From NCBI RefSeq assembly GCF_000835495.1, contig NW_015622543.1:3014463-3078462 (forward strand): DNA of 64,000 nucleotides, given 5' to 3'. The DNA comes from Cladophialophora immunda. Taxonomy: Eukaryota; Ascomycota; Eurotiomycetes; Chaetothyriales; Herpotrichiellaceae. Position 1 is the stretch's first letter, and the number at the start of each line of letters is the position of its first letter. Shown here piece after piece: positions 9,944-20,812 of this stretch. The position numbers were made by a program, and so were the translations under genes. The notes under the pieces are model-generated. The model did no database searches. It was not told the DNA's origin and saw only the letters and a list, made by a program, of their open reading frames with translations.

Positions 9944-10988
9944 CGAGGATGTTCAAATCGTCCAGCCTCAAGCTAACTTTTGCCCAAGAGGTACTAAAGT
10001 CCCTCCCTCAGCAAAGGAGGAGCTTGTCAATTCCCCCCCCGGCTGGTCGCTGGCTCTCTTTTTCGCCGCCACCTTTGACGGCTTTCTTGGGACGAAAGTC
10101 GAACGTCTGAGTTAGGTGCGCATGGCTATTGAGAAATTCGCCCCACCAACCACCCGTGACGCGGCGAATCCGTTCGGGGGAATGGCCCAAAAGTCTAGCA
10201 ACCATATCAGATCGCAGATACCGTAGAAAATCAAGGCGATTTATCCTAGAAAGAGGGAGAGAGCAAGCCTCAAGAGAAACCATGTGACCACAAAGGCCAA
10301 AAACGCAGTCTCGGAGAAATCACGCAGCTTGAAAGCAATAATCGTCCCAGAAATCAACATAGACGCTATTGTAAAGGTCTTGACTTCGATGTTGACCGAT
10401 TTAGTGTCAGGGAGCGATCATCAGGTGGTGTTTTCACGCGGTGCCCTCGTGGCTGAAAGCATGGCCGGTGAACTTGAGAACGGCTTCGAGATACAACGTC
10501 AGCCACGGCGTGATGGCAACGACCGAAGGAATCACTGGCATATATGCAGTGGCTGTTTCAATGGGTTTCCATGCAGTTCGATATGAAAGACTGGACTCCC
10601 CGGATCTTCTCTGATCCTGTCGACTACGAGCCGTCCTCCTTGCGACACAATCTAGTGGGGGTGTTATTCTATCTTCACAATCCCCCTCACTATATCCCAT
10701 TCATTCGTCTACGCAAAGAGGAGAACATCGCGGCTCTGCCCAATCTGCCCCCTTCAACGCGACATGGGCGATTAGATGACGGTACGTGGGTGATATTTGA
10801 CGATCTCGCTCATCCGCGTTCCAGTCGAGATCACCGAGCCTGCTCTCAACGGCTAGATAGTGCGGAAAACCCTTCTTGGTGTCTCGCTCAGACTGTATTA
10901 TGGCGTTCAGTTCGGCTTTGGACTCGGCGTCAGAGAGTATGGTGTCATCAAAGCCATCTTGCCCTAAGTCGTTGTCGGGATCAGCTTG
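9944..10988. other. Island interior with weak open frames
   Basis: Two frames have some protein-like character: a 91-codon minus frame 10008-10283 (starting MVSLEACSL, including RLDFLRYLRSD) and a plus frame 10544-10999 (including GVLFYLHNPPHYIPFIRL). Neither is recognised. The left arm of the 94-bp inverted repeat is at 10481-10574. Confidence 0.3.
10481..10574 (+). repeat. 94-bp perfect inverted repeat, left arm
   Basis: Exact reverse complement of 11109-11202, with 534 bp between the arms. Both arms encode the same peptide (GFEIQRQPRRDGND...HICSGCFNGFPC) but sit in different surroundings. Confidence 0.9.
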
Positions 10989-11594
10989 TTAGGCATTGAA
11001 ATTGTCCTCTGATCTGTCATTGAATCTCAGTGTCCATCCAGCCGACCTATCCTCCTTGCGGCAAGATTGGCAAAGCAGTGGAGGTGTGGGGGGTCGACCA
11101 AAGAACACGCATGGAAACCCATTGAAACAGCCACTGCATATATGCCAGTGATTCCTTCGGTCGTTGCCATCACGCCGTGGCTGACGTTGTATCTCGAAGC
11201 CGATCCGCTGCACCATGTGAGTCTCATCGATGTTCGAATCGTTGCCGGACCGCTTTCTGGCCATCCAGTGTTCATCAATGTCCTGTGCTAATCCTGGTAA
11301 CGGTTCGCCGGCGGCCACGGCCCAGCGACGGGCTTCTTCCAGGTCCCTCAAAGCAGTCTTCCTCAGAACGTCTTTTGCAGCAGAAGTATCCGAAATCTTG
11401 TTCAGGGTTTCGAGTACGAAGCCCAGCAATTCGACAGAATCGGAGTCCTCATCTTTCCATGGACCGACTGACCCCATTAGTGCAGCAAGGTCGAGCGGAT
11501 CCATATTTGTCTGGAGAGATTTCAGAAATCGTTTGTACTTGTTCAGGTTGACAGCTTTGGCAAGGATCTCTGCATTTCGTGTCGTAATGGACAT
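10989..11594 (-). CDS. Unknown protein with a C-terminal Cys-rich segment
   Basis: Frame open from about 11777. The first ATG is at 11594 (MSITTRNAEILAKAV), giving 201 residues, and an upstream exon may supply the true start. The middle is helical and acidic (DPLDLAALMGSVGPWKDEDSDSVELL). The C-terminus carries a possible zinc-binding pattern, CSGCFNGFPC followed by CQSC. The segment around that motif is the right arm of the 94-bp inverted repeat. Not recognised. It may be the least damaged gene of the island. Confidence 0.4.
   Translation of the reverse strand: MSITTRNAEILAKAVNLNKYKRFLKSLQTNMDPLDLAALMGSVGPWKDEDSDSVELLGFVLETLNKISDTSAAKDVLRKTALRDLEEARRWAVAAGEPLPGLAQDIDEHWMARKRSGNDSNIDETHMVQRIGFEIQRQPRRDGNDRRNHWHICSGCFNGFPCVFFGRPPTPPLLCQSCRKEDRSAGWTLRFNDRSEDNFNA
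11109..11202 (-). repeat. 94-bp perfect inverted repeat, right arm
   Basis: Reverse complement of 10481-10574 without mismatch. It lies within the coding frame of the Cys-rich protein. Confidence 0.9.
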
Positions 11595-11777
11595 GACTTC
11601 TTCACGATGACAGTGAAGGAATGCACGTTGTGCAAGATCTGGAGAACCGACGAGACATAGCACGTCGATCTCCCTCGTCCAAGGTTGGCCCGTAGAGGTC
11701 GATTGCGACTTGTGTGGCCGGTTGTTGGTGCTGGCTTCGACAAGACGGATGCTGGCGGGAAGGTACACTAAGGACAA

Positions 11778-12325
11778 ATGCGTTATTTTGCCATTGAGTC
11801 TAGGTTACCACATGCGGCAAAGTCCGGTGTTGTTGTAAATAGTACTGACGTGTGACAGTAGGAAGGTTGTATGTATTTATAATAGGGTATGGGTTACCAT
11901 TCGGCACAGAGGATGATCTTGGTGGGCATAGCACTCATGTGCTCTAAGAAGAGAGAATTGAATTAAGAAAAGAAATCTTAGTTTTTCAGGAGGAGAAACG
12001 GTCATATATAACATTTGGCATACAAAGAACGCAGGTAGGGGCGATGTCACTTACCAGCAGTGAATGTATGTCGCCAAGGAGACAGTTTGCTGCCTCAACG
12101 ATTGGCAATACTCATGTCTTCACCCGCGCGTCTCCTCCACCTTTACTTACCTGGTTTCTCCTGCTTGATCGCCGAAAAGTCTTCCCCATTCAGCAGCTTA
12201 TCCCCCAGACGTTGCTGTTGCTTGCGCAGCACTTCTGTTCGTTCAACAACGCAACCCGAAGTGTTTCTCACCGTGCACCTTGCTCATGCAACGACTTCTT
12301 CAGATACTGTTAGCCCATACCCACG
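11778..12325. other. Gap inside the island
   Basis: No gene supported. It is the upstream flank of the right gene copy. Confidence 0.4.
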
Positions 12326-13156
12326 ATGGACAACCTGGCACGGCAGTTTCGAGCACGATACCATGAGGTCTGCACTCTCCGCTGTAAACCAATGAGAAGG
12401 CACGGACAAGATGTAGGCGCTAGATTGGGCCAACGCAGGCAACAAAGAGGATGTTCTCAACATATGTCTTGAGCTTCGCTTGGAGCCGCGCCTTGGAAAA
12501 TATCGCCGCACCCTAGTCAACTTTCTTCTCGCATGCCTCGTGAGGAACAGCTCAAATTCGCGAAGAGTGCTTGAACCTGATCGACATTATCCGACAGGAC
12601 AATGGAGGAGACATGGATGACGAAATCAAGAACATTGAACCTCTCGCACAAGAGTTTGTCAGACAGCTCGAGGCCATGGCGGAAGATGAACGTTTGAGTA
12701 CTGAGATGACAAAGAACCTATTGGAGGCCTTGCCAGCAGCAGTTTCCCCCGCCGGCAACGCCAAAGAAACCGAGCAGCAAGGGCAAAGCCGCAGCTGGAG
12801 CCGGAGCTGAAGAAGTCAACCGATCTGTGTGGGAGACAGAAGTTGGTGACGAGGTGACATTGGCGGATGGTAAGATCGGTAAGGCCGTTGGGAGCTTCGA
12901 GAGCAAGCCTATTCGGCCCGTGGGCAACAAGCCTCTCGAGGACGACGACGCTCAGCAAGATATGGCTTCATTCTCCATCGAAGGGATGTTCCGGAACGAT
13001 TCATACAAACCACGAAAAGCAAAGGAGAGCGCTTCCAAGATCAAGCCACCCACGCAACGCACTAGTGAGCGATTCTACGAAACACCAGAGCCACGCTCAT
13101 CCGCTGCTGATCGAGAATCTCCAAGGCAAGGAGGCAAAGCAAGCACGTCGAGATAG
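12326..13156 (+). pseudogene. Right copy of the inverted gene pair, frameshifted
   Basis: Starts MDNLARQFRARYHE and, after an intron at the same position as in the left copy (GTCTGC...GATGTAG, a weak donor), continues ALDWANAGNKEDVLNICLEL, matching the left copy's ALALGLAKNTREAFDICWPL. Compared with the left copy there is a small deletion near 12540 and a one-base loss near 12573. A further frame change lies around 12730. The later frame encodes a Lys/Pro-rich tail (KKPSSKGKAAAGAGAEEV) and ends STSR-stop inside the terminal repeat. The left copy's acidic repeats are absent. Judged a pseudogene because at least two shifts are needed to keep the homology. Confidence 0.55.
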
Positions 13157-13203
13157 GAGCTGATGACATTCCTTAGTGGCTAGGCAGGCAGGCACTGTGG
13201 CAT
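13145..13203 (-). repeat. Right terminal inverted repeat of the island
   Basis: Bases 13145-13181 are the exact reverse complement of 7823-7859. The outer 22 bases are similar to the left end with several differences. Confidence 0.8.
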
Positions 13204-14487
13204 ATGGAATTGCAAGGACGAGCAGCGGGGCGACACAGACCATGGCGTAATCGGTACTCCGTACTAGTATTCAGGCCTTGATACTGTCAGTATTGTTGCT
13301 GAATTCATATCATCTTTCCAGGTTTCGGAGGCCGCTTTCGACCTGTTGGACATGCCTGTGTGCGCTGGCGCCTTGTCCCGCAAACCCTACACAGTAGTCG
13401 ATCCCAGCAAACAGCATGCAACGTACTCCGTCCAGGCGACAGGCTACCATGTACGGAGTACCTCTGCCTCTCGACGAGTCCTCGTAGCTTCCGAGGTTGC
13501 GCTCTCTTCCTCGTCCCCGTTCGAATAGATCGTTCACCGACCACTGGTTACCTTCCTGCTCTGGCTACTCGCCCCTGATGATTGGGCATCCTTACTGCTG
13601 TCTTTGTGAAGTGGATTTCACTGGTGCGGCCTGAAGCTCCCAATTTCCGCTGGCACCCGTTCCCGCTCTCTCACCGCCTTCTTCTGCCCGTCCTATCCTT
13701 GAGACCGCACCCGCACCTGCCTATTCATGGCATCCCACGCCCTGTTGACCAGGTGACGGAGCTAGCGGATCGCCAAGGAGGATTTTTTTTTCAGGGTTTA
13801 AATATCTGTCGCGAAACCCCGCGTCTTCGACGCCGTCTTTCCTTTCTCTTTCCATCCCGGTGCAGGAGTTTTACGTGACGCATGAGGTAAGTCCTCACTC
13901 CTTTACACAAAGTCTTTACTTCTCTTACACCAAGTCCTCACATCTTCTATACATTGTCTCATACCATGCACTGACATTGCAACAGGCTTCTCGCCGATGT
14001 CACGTTTTTGCTAGTTGAAAAGTACGTCAAAAACAACAAAGTCCTCATTCTTGACATGTCATGCTGACTTGATTATTTTTTAGCTACCTACTTGACCGCT
14101 CCATTCGGCCTTCGGGTCGCTTGGGAATATTTGGAACCACACATTACCTTTTCATCATTTCAGCGCCTTGAGCGAAGCTATGGAGAAGAGGACAGGCAAA
14201 CAGGAGGCAAGGAGTTGAGGTGTTAGCTGCAGAAGAAGCTGCACGGGGGGAAATCCAGACGAAATTCAGGATAGATGACTTGCCGAGTAGTCGAGGTTCC
14301 TTTGTATCATGATTCTGTCTTCATCGCTGCTCAAAGCAAGCCTGCAGCGAGTAGATCCATCTCAGTTGCAGGAAATGGGCGGCTGTAGGCTCTGACGATG
14401 TTGAGGAGCAACAGGCAGCCCTGCGCCCCAAACATCCCCAACTCGGCCCTCCAACTTTCATTCCGACCACCATCCACCCCCTTCAAA
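13204..14487. other. Intergenic region, no gene seen
   Basis: Contains TACGGAGTAC-type palindromic words (around 13251 and 13450), a TTTAAATA TATA-like word near 13797 and a GTAAGT donor-like word near 13887. No coding frame was convincing. The 5' flank of the RmlD-like gene ends it. Confidence 0.4.
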
Positions 14488-15520
14488 ATGCCGGCCGCAC
14501 TCATTACCGGGGCGTCTGGATTCTTGGGCCGTCAAGTGCTCAAAATCTTTTCGGATGCTGGCTGGGATGCAACGGGAACAGGCTTCAACCGCGCATCAGA
14601 GACAGTCCGCAAGGTGGACATCCGAGATGCCGATGCCGTCACCAAGCTGTTCGACGAGGTCAAGTAGGGTGGCTTGTATACCGCGGTCAAGCTTCAGCGA
14701 ACTAACACAAGGCTCAGACCTCAAGTCATCGTCCACTGTAGAGCAGAATCGCGACAAGAACGGTACCTGGAGCTAACGTGATGCAGGCGCCGCGGACAGA
14801 CAGCCGGACTCGTGCACGCGAAACCCCGAGGCAGCACACAAACTGAACGTTACAGCAACCGAGCTCCTCGCCTCCTGCGCAGCGAAACGGGATGCCTTCT
14901 TCATCTACATTTCCACAGACTACGTCTTCCCGGGCATACAAGGTCAAGCTCCCTACAAGTCGACCGACTCTCCCAAGCCCACAAACATCTACGGACAGAC
15001 CAAACTCGATGGCGAGACGGCGGTGCTCAAAGTCTCTAATACAGTGGTGTTGAGGGTTCCCGTGCTCTACGGCCCAACCTCCCCCAAGAACAACAATAAA
15101 GAGTCGGCGGTAAACATCCTGATGGATAGCCTGTGGAAATCGCAGAACGAAAAGGTGAAAATGGACGACTGGGCGATTCGCTACCCTACAAACGTGGAAG
15201 ATGTCGCAAGAGTGTGTCTTGACATTGCCAGACTCTACACCGCCTCACCACACCCGGAGAAGCTCCCACGGATTCTGCAGTTTTCGAGCGAAGACCGCAT
15301 GACCAAGTACGCAATCACCCAAAAATTCGCAGAAATCATGGGCCTCCCCTTCGATGGGATCGTGCCCGACAAAGATGGAGGTAAACCGGGGCCCGATGGG
15401 ACGCTGAGGCCGTACGATTGTCACCTTGACACGAGCGAACTGCAGAAGCTGGGGATTGACATTTCGACGGTGGATTTCGTGGCGTGGTGGAGAAGGTGGG
15501 TTGGTGCCTATCGGCATTAA
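14488..15520 (+). CDS. RmlD/MAT2B-like NAD(P)-dependent reductase-fold protein
   Basis: Exons 14488-14663, 14718-14737 (only 20 nt) and 14787-15520 give 309 residues. Introns (54 and 49 bp) have GTAGGG/GTAGAG donors and CTAAC branch points, and the phase closes exactly. The protein is an extended SDR of the dTDP-4-dehydrorhamnose reductase / methionine adenosyltransferase regulatory-subunit family: ITGASGFLG near the N-terminus, PQVIVHCAADRQPD built across the tiny exon, YISTDYVFPG, then YGQTKLDGE with the Tyr-x3-Lys pair. In fungi such proteins are usually annotated MAT beta-like. Whether it binds Mat or acts as a reductase cannot be told. An ATG 90 bp upstream (14398) is in frame, but the fold begins right after 14488. 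Confidence 0.85.
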
Positions 15521-16704
15521 AATGGTATGTTAGGAAAAGGCAACAAAACGATACACGAATGCAGATACTCCTCTCGGTACAGCCTTGTTGGTATGTAAGA
15601 AGCGCCAACACCGACCAGAGGCGCAGGCAGTGGCGGTACGAGAGAGAAAAATGATATGAATGGGTTATGGTTCGATCGATCTCTTCGGCGGGAATCTCTG
15701 CGGCCAAGCAGCTTTTGACCGACTGCTTTGACCGATCCCTCAGGTGTCTCCAGACCTCGCAATACTGCAGTGCAATTTACGATCGCTCCCTGGTTTCACA
15801 GATCAAAGTCCTGTTTCTTGTTCCGTGGCATTTGTTTCGCCGCCACTTTGAAGCCACTCACAAAACTTCGCAAGATTCCGGGCGTCTGTTTTCAATACTC
15901 ACATACGGACGGCAGACGGCGGAAATATTGGCTCATCACGGCCCGGTGCTGCCTGGCAGCGAGCAACAGCTGAATTCATTCCTTGCGGATTCCACCCCTC
16001 CGCTGACCATGTTTGAGTGTTGTTTGGTTCAAGATAAGCCACCGAAGGCGTTGCGACTAGTCGAGGCCTGTTCTATTTCACTGGCCGCCTCTTCCTCCGG
16101 GCAAACCTTCTCTCTCGCTTCAGGCTTCCCACAAGATGTTCTTCCTTTTTCAGAAGGCCCCTTAAGTCAGCACCAGTTGTGGATCCTTCGTCGCCAACTG
16201 GAAGCTATTGGTATGCACTCCCTACCTCGTTCCTACATCTCCTCCCCCGGTGAGTCTGCGGCTTCGCTTCTGTATCTTGTGGCACATCTTTACATTACCT
16301 AAGGCGCAAGGTGCCGCATAACCGGTCGCCGGTCAGATCCTCTCCGCATCAGCAAGCTCGGGTCCAATTGAATCTGGATTCAAATCTGCCTCTCTAGCAC
16401 CTATTCCTCGAGAGAGCTAGCCTTCCTTACAGAAAGACCAGAGCTTTTGGAATCCTCCATGTGCTGCGCGCCGCTAAATGGATGATTAAGCCTACATACA
16501 TGCAGTCCCAAGGCAACTCTCATTTTCCGTATGCGGGTGCTTTACTTGATACTAATACGTTTCATGGCTTGCCGAAACTTTGGCAGGAGGGCATATTCCG
16601 AGAAAATGGGTAGTATATGTGCCCGGCCATGGACCGTGAACTGGACAGAGCATCGTTCTTCTCGTGCGGCACCTCGAAAGTGTCAAAGCTGAGCATCAAT
16701 CAAA
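15521..16704. other. Intergenic region with one doubtful ORF
   Basis: A 211-codon plus frame (15667-16302) has no recognisable feature and Ser/Leu-rich, chance-like composition. I do not call it a gene. Confidence 0.4.
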
Positions 16705-18633
16705 ATGCTCGCCGCGGGAACCCAGCCGCATCAGACCCAGGGCTCGTGGGGGAAGACGAGGCAGAATCTGCTCCAACAGGGGAGCCTTTCTCGGTTTCGG
16801 CTGGGGACACTTGTCCAGAGAGAGAGTCGACGAAAAGCGCCAACTCAACACTATGCGCCGACAATTGCCCAACCTCTCCACGTCCAGGACGCTGGCCAGA
16901 TTGTTCCGAGATCTACGATCCTGCCACGTAATCTGTTGCGAGAGCCATCCGCAGCACCTGTCAACACCCAACAGAATGCTCTACAAGAAGATGAAGCGCA
17001 AGCGGCAGAGTCCACATACATTCCTTCTAAGCTCCTTCGCACCGTGCTGGACACATACAGACGAGAGCTCTTTGCATCATTCCCGAGAGTGGTCGGGAGC
17101 CCCGAGCTGGAGGTTCTCGATGAGTGTAAGCATCGCTTCTGCCGTATCTTTTCAGTGTGCTTCTCGTCACAGGGTCTGATATGCGGCGACAGACATCAAT
17201 ATCATCGTGCGAGATGAGATGCCGTTCAAGGTGACACCGGGAATACGAGCTGTACCCGTGTCGTATTTCATCCCCTTGGCTTTCCAGCATCAAGGACTGT
17301 TCGAATGCTCCATGGCAACGGCACGCGGTATGTTCGAGAGCCGTCGGACAGCACCTCCCTTCAAACCATCCACGGCAGTGTTTGGCCAACGAGCACGAGC
17401 AATCCGGTCCGTTCGTGATCTGCTGTCTCAGCCCGCGTCGTTGCAGGATGATCGAGCACTGATCGGGGTGATGCAATTGATGGGGACACATGTAAGTGGG
17501 CCACCCCCCCTCTCGAGCCACGGCGAGCGAATATCTGACCGACCAAGATCATCACTGGGGATATCGTGTCGTTTCAATCGCACCACAAAGCCGTCAAACA
17601 GATGATAGAGCTGCGCGGCGGCCTCGGAGATACGGACGCGCATCGAGCGCTGCGAGGCTTTCTTGGGATGTGAGATGTCATCTTTTCCGAAAAGTTCTGT
17701 CTCTGAAAGTCATGATCCTGACATGAACCTCCAAGGAATGAAATGTTTGCTCTCATGTTGAAATACGTGACCAGCACTATGCCCGCCGCTGTCCCTGCCC
17801 GGACCTCACCAAGCACATCGCAACCACTGTCAAGCACTACCCGACCACCACCTCTCAACGGCCAGGCATCGTCCCTGCAACGCGCAAGTACCCAGACATC
17901 CTCTCCTCCCACCATCCCGCAGTTGAAGCTGGACTACCCGAGACAGCCCTTCCCCGAAAGCCTCAACGGCATCATCTCCAAACTCCCACCGGGGCTCGCG
18001 GCGCTGTCTCTCACAGGGACCATTTCAACGCAGACGATCGGCCTCCTCGCCCAGGTCGCCCCCTGGGCCGCCTTGACCGCGACCGCGAACCCGTCCGTCA
18101 CGGTGTCCCACCCGGACATCTTCCGCCTGTACTGCGAGCCCATGGAGACGGCCAAGATTGCCCTCTCCATCCTCCTCGCCTTGCCCCCGGTCGCCGCCGC
18201 GCCCAGGCTCGACCACCTCCTCTGCGTCGGCCTGTGCCTCTCGATCCGCGGCGCCCGGAACCAGGCCCGCCCCCCGGCCCTGCACGTCCGATTGCTCTCG
18301 GACTTTGTCGCGGTCGTGCGGTCCCTGATGATCACTCGGACGACGACGACGACCGCCACCACCACCACGAATAGTCCATCGCTGACGCAGCCGGAGCAGG
18401 ACGCCGTCGTGTGGATCTCGTTCCTCGCCGCCTACGGCAGCGGCCACCCGGCCTTCCAGCGCCAGGTCGACGCCCTGCTCGACCTGGTCCTGCAGACCTA
18501 CTCGTACGGCCCGGCCGCGCGGGAGTGGGCCTTCGTGGAGGCCCTGCTGCGCCGCTTCTTCTGGTTCGAGCCCCTCGGCGCGGACTGGCGCGAGCTGTGG
18601 CGTCAGAGCGTCGCTAGGATGCGCGGGGCTTAG
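16705..18633 (+). CDS. Fungal transcription-factor-like protein lacking a DNA-binding domain
   Basis: Exons 16705-17125, 17193-17491, 17548-17669 and 17736-18633, with GTAAGC/GTAAGT/GTGAGA donors and consistent phases, give 579 residues. After a disordered, basic N-terminal 110 residues, the rest resembles the fungal-specific regulatory region found after Zn2Cys6 domains: DDRALIGVMQLMGTH, then SHHKAVKQMIELRGGLGD, a hallmark 'HH.A...MI.LRGG' segment. No cysteine cluster is present in or just before the first exon. Such stand-alone proteins are common in Pezizomycotina and are of unknown function. The last exon is very GC-rich, which produces long antisense frames. Confidence 0.7.
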
Positions 18634-18919
18634 CTGCAAGTACCACGGGGGTGCATGCGCGCACACGGTTGTACAGAGGCTTGCGTGGGATGGCCTCCTG
18701 ACCCAGGCCTGCTACGAGAAGAGATGTGGGGAGGAGGAGGGGTGCAGTCTAACTATGTACTATGCCTTGGCTATTGCGTGGTAATAATACCAGCCTATGT
18801 ATGGCTGACAGACAAGGGCCACGCACGATGTTCATGCTGTGGAATGCAAAAAGTAATATAGCTTCCTTTACGACACCCTTTGCTCTTATCTCTAACCAGT
18901 CAATGTATGTTTCCCAAAG

Positions 18920-20812
18920 TCAATGAAAAGCCCTCTTGATGGCCCTGTCCAAATTGCTCCTCTGGCTGGCCGCCGTATTGTGCCTCTCCATCTGCAAACA
19001 CTGCCACTTCAACCCACTCCACGCGAGGACCAGGTTGAAGACGCGATCCCGATCCGCGGGTCGCAAAAGAACCGTTAGATCGGCGCCGTCGAGGAAGAAG
19101 AACCGCAGCGCCTCGGCGGAGCGCGAGTGGAGGGTTTTTAGGTTCTTGAGGGTCGAGTTGGGGCGGACGTCGACGCCGTCGAGCTTGCGCATCTCGAGGA
19201 GAGAGCAGAACGGCCAGGTCTGGTCTCGTTGTCGGCCCTTGGAATACAGCGTGAAGCTAGTCCTACTGACCATAAGACGTGCGCGTCCTTCGATGTTGTC
19301 GTAGACTCGGAACGAATAGCCATTCTCAGTCCGTCCTAGTGGAGGAGATTCGCTCTGATCATTCTCATCCTCCTCCGCTCCATCGTCGTCCTCATCTTCG
19401 TCGTCTCTTTTCAACTCAAACTCTCTCCAATCTGCCTCTTCCTTCGCAGCTGCCTTTTCTTGCAGCCTCAGCACCGCCAGCTCTGCATGCGTGGGGATGT
19501 CCCAAAACACCCATCTGAAATGTGATAATAACAATCTATATTTAGGAAAGTTTGCGGCGATTGGGTACGTGAAGAAGAATCCACTGCCAAATATGAACCA
19601 TACAAGCTTGACGCAGAATGCCATGTCCGCACACAGCGTGATGAGAAGACAGCAGGAGAAAAAGAAGAGCGTCGCCATAGTCAGCTTCGGCCGTTCCCAC
19701 CGGTGGAAGTTCAGGAGGATTTCGAGCAAGTCCGCTAGGTCACCGAGCTGTAGCTGGATGATCGGCCCAATCTCGTCCAGAAACGGTTCCAGCCAGTCGT
19801 GTTGTCCGTGTCTCTGGATGAGTTCACCCCAGGCTTGCACCCGCGCCTCCCGGTCAAATGCCCTGCTCACGCTCTCGCGCACCATCTGCACAGAGTGTGT
19901 GCGGAGCCTGTTTCGCAAGGTGGAGTAGATGATGTAGAAATACAAAAAGCCCACAATGTGTTGGGTGTACCACAAGATGCAATATAGAGCCAGCCATTTC
20001 GCCGTCCGACGAGGTGTTTCCCACATGTAGATGTGTCGGACATTGACAAGAAAGGATTGCCAGGGCGCCGACGTGATGGCGATCCGCTCGATGATGCGTG
20101 CGAGGTCTTCTAGGTCAAATGGTGGTGAAGCAAAGTCGTCAATGTAGCCGGTCGTAAAGTCGCGGGTATGATAAAGGGCCATGTAGCCGAGATATCTCTC
20201 CCACTCGAACCTCCCTCCGTCCCGGAATTGGGATCGATCGGGGCGAGATATTGGACGAACGACTTTGACGCGGGCAACATGACGTCCCAAAATCCAGGCT
20301 GTCTGCAAGCTTTCTCTTTGGTGTTCGATCTTGTGCACTCGATCGTAGGCTTCGTCCAGCTCAGAAGTGATGGCACTAGAGTCAAGATCTGAGAGATCGC
20401 TCGAAACCGCCTGGGCAAGAGCATCGTGGGCATCTAGCAATTCTTGATCTTGGTCAACCGTCAATGCGGGATGACGCTTTCCAAGTTTGCCGGCCGCAAT
20501 GTGAGTAGCCTTGCTGCGCATCACCCGACGTGGATGGGTAGTGAGGTATTTGACGCTTTTGAAATCATCGCGTACTGCTTCACTCGCCGATTTCTTGCTT
20601 TTGGGTGACGGATTATGAAGGACTTTCGCAGGATCGAAAGCTGCATCAGAAAAGATATTGGCTTCGTCATCAGAAGACGCATCGTCCTGTGCGGGAGAAA
20701 GCAGTCGCTTCGTCTTTGTCTTCGCCTTGTCTTTTACATGAATGGCACTGTCAAGAAGTTGCCCAATATGGTGCTCGGTCCCGGCGATACTGTTACGGGG
20801 ACTCAACGGCAT
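18920..20812 (-). CDS. Multi-pass membrane protein with a GRAM/PH-like tail (DUF3292-type)
   Basis: Single-exon 630-residue protein, ATG 20812. The N-terminal 200 residues are charged. Two hydrophobic hairpins lie at about 285-315 (WLALYCILWYTQHIVGFLYF) and 385-435 (TLFFFSCCLLITLC, FIFGSGFFFTYPIAA). A strongly acidic linker follows (about 485-510), then a C-terminal region (about 520-615) with GRAM/PH-like strands (YSFRVYDNIEGRARLMVSRT). Layout matches the fungal DUF3292 family as I recall it. A role at the ER or in lipid contact is plausible but not shown. Confidence 0.75.
   Translation of the reverse strand: MPLSPRNSIAGTEHHIGQLLDSAIHVKDKAKTKTKRLLSPAQDDASSDDEANIFSDAAFDPAKVLHNPSPKSKKSASEAVRDDFKSVKYLTTHPRRVMRSKATHIAAGKLGKRHPALTVDQDQELLDAHDALAQAVSSDLSDLDSSAITSELDEAYDRVHKIEHQRESLQTAWILGRHVARVKVVRPISRPDRSQFRDGGRFEWERYLGYMALYHTRDFTTGYIDDFASPPFDLEDLARIIERIAITSAPWQSFLVNVRHIYMWETPRRTAKWLALYCILWYTQHIVGFLYFYIIYSTLRNRLRTHSVQMVRESVSRAFDREARVQAWGELIQRHGQHDWLEPFLDEIGPIIQLQLGDLADLLEILLNFHRWERPKLTMATLFFFSCCLLITLCADMAFCVKLVWFIFGSGFFFTYPIAANFPKYRLLLSHFRWVFWDIPTHAELAVLRLQEKAAAKEEADWREFELKRDDEDEDDDGAEEDENDQSESPPLGRTENGYSFRVYDNIEGRARLMVSRTSFTLYSKGRQRDQTWPFCSLLEMRKLDGVDVRPNSTLKNLKTLHSRSAEALRFFFLDGADLTVLLRPADRDRVFNLVLAWSGLKWQCLQMERHNTAASQRSNLDRAIKRAFH

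Larger units (their letters stand above)
7801..13203. mobile_element. Candidate degenerate element or inverted duplication with terminal inverted repeats
   Basis: The two outer ends (7801-7859 and 13145-13203) are inverted copies with a perfect 37-bp core. Just inside them lie inverted, diverged copies of one unknown gene. The interior carries a zinc-finger pseudogene, orphan frames and a 94-bp perfect inverted repeat. No transposase was recognised and no target-site duplication is obvious. A DNA element is one reading. An inverted gene duplication with conserved 3' ends is the other. Confidence 0.35.

Noticed and set aside
7801..13203. Classic transposon with transposase or retrotransposon polyprotein
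   Set aside because: No DDE, hAT, Helitron, reverse-transcriptase or integrase motif was recognised in any frame.
15667..16302. 211-codon plus-strand frame between two genes
   Set aside because: No motif, no matching neighbour context and composition like translated non-coding DNA.
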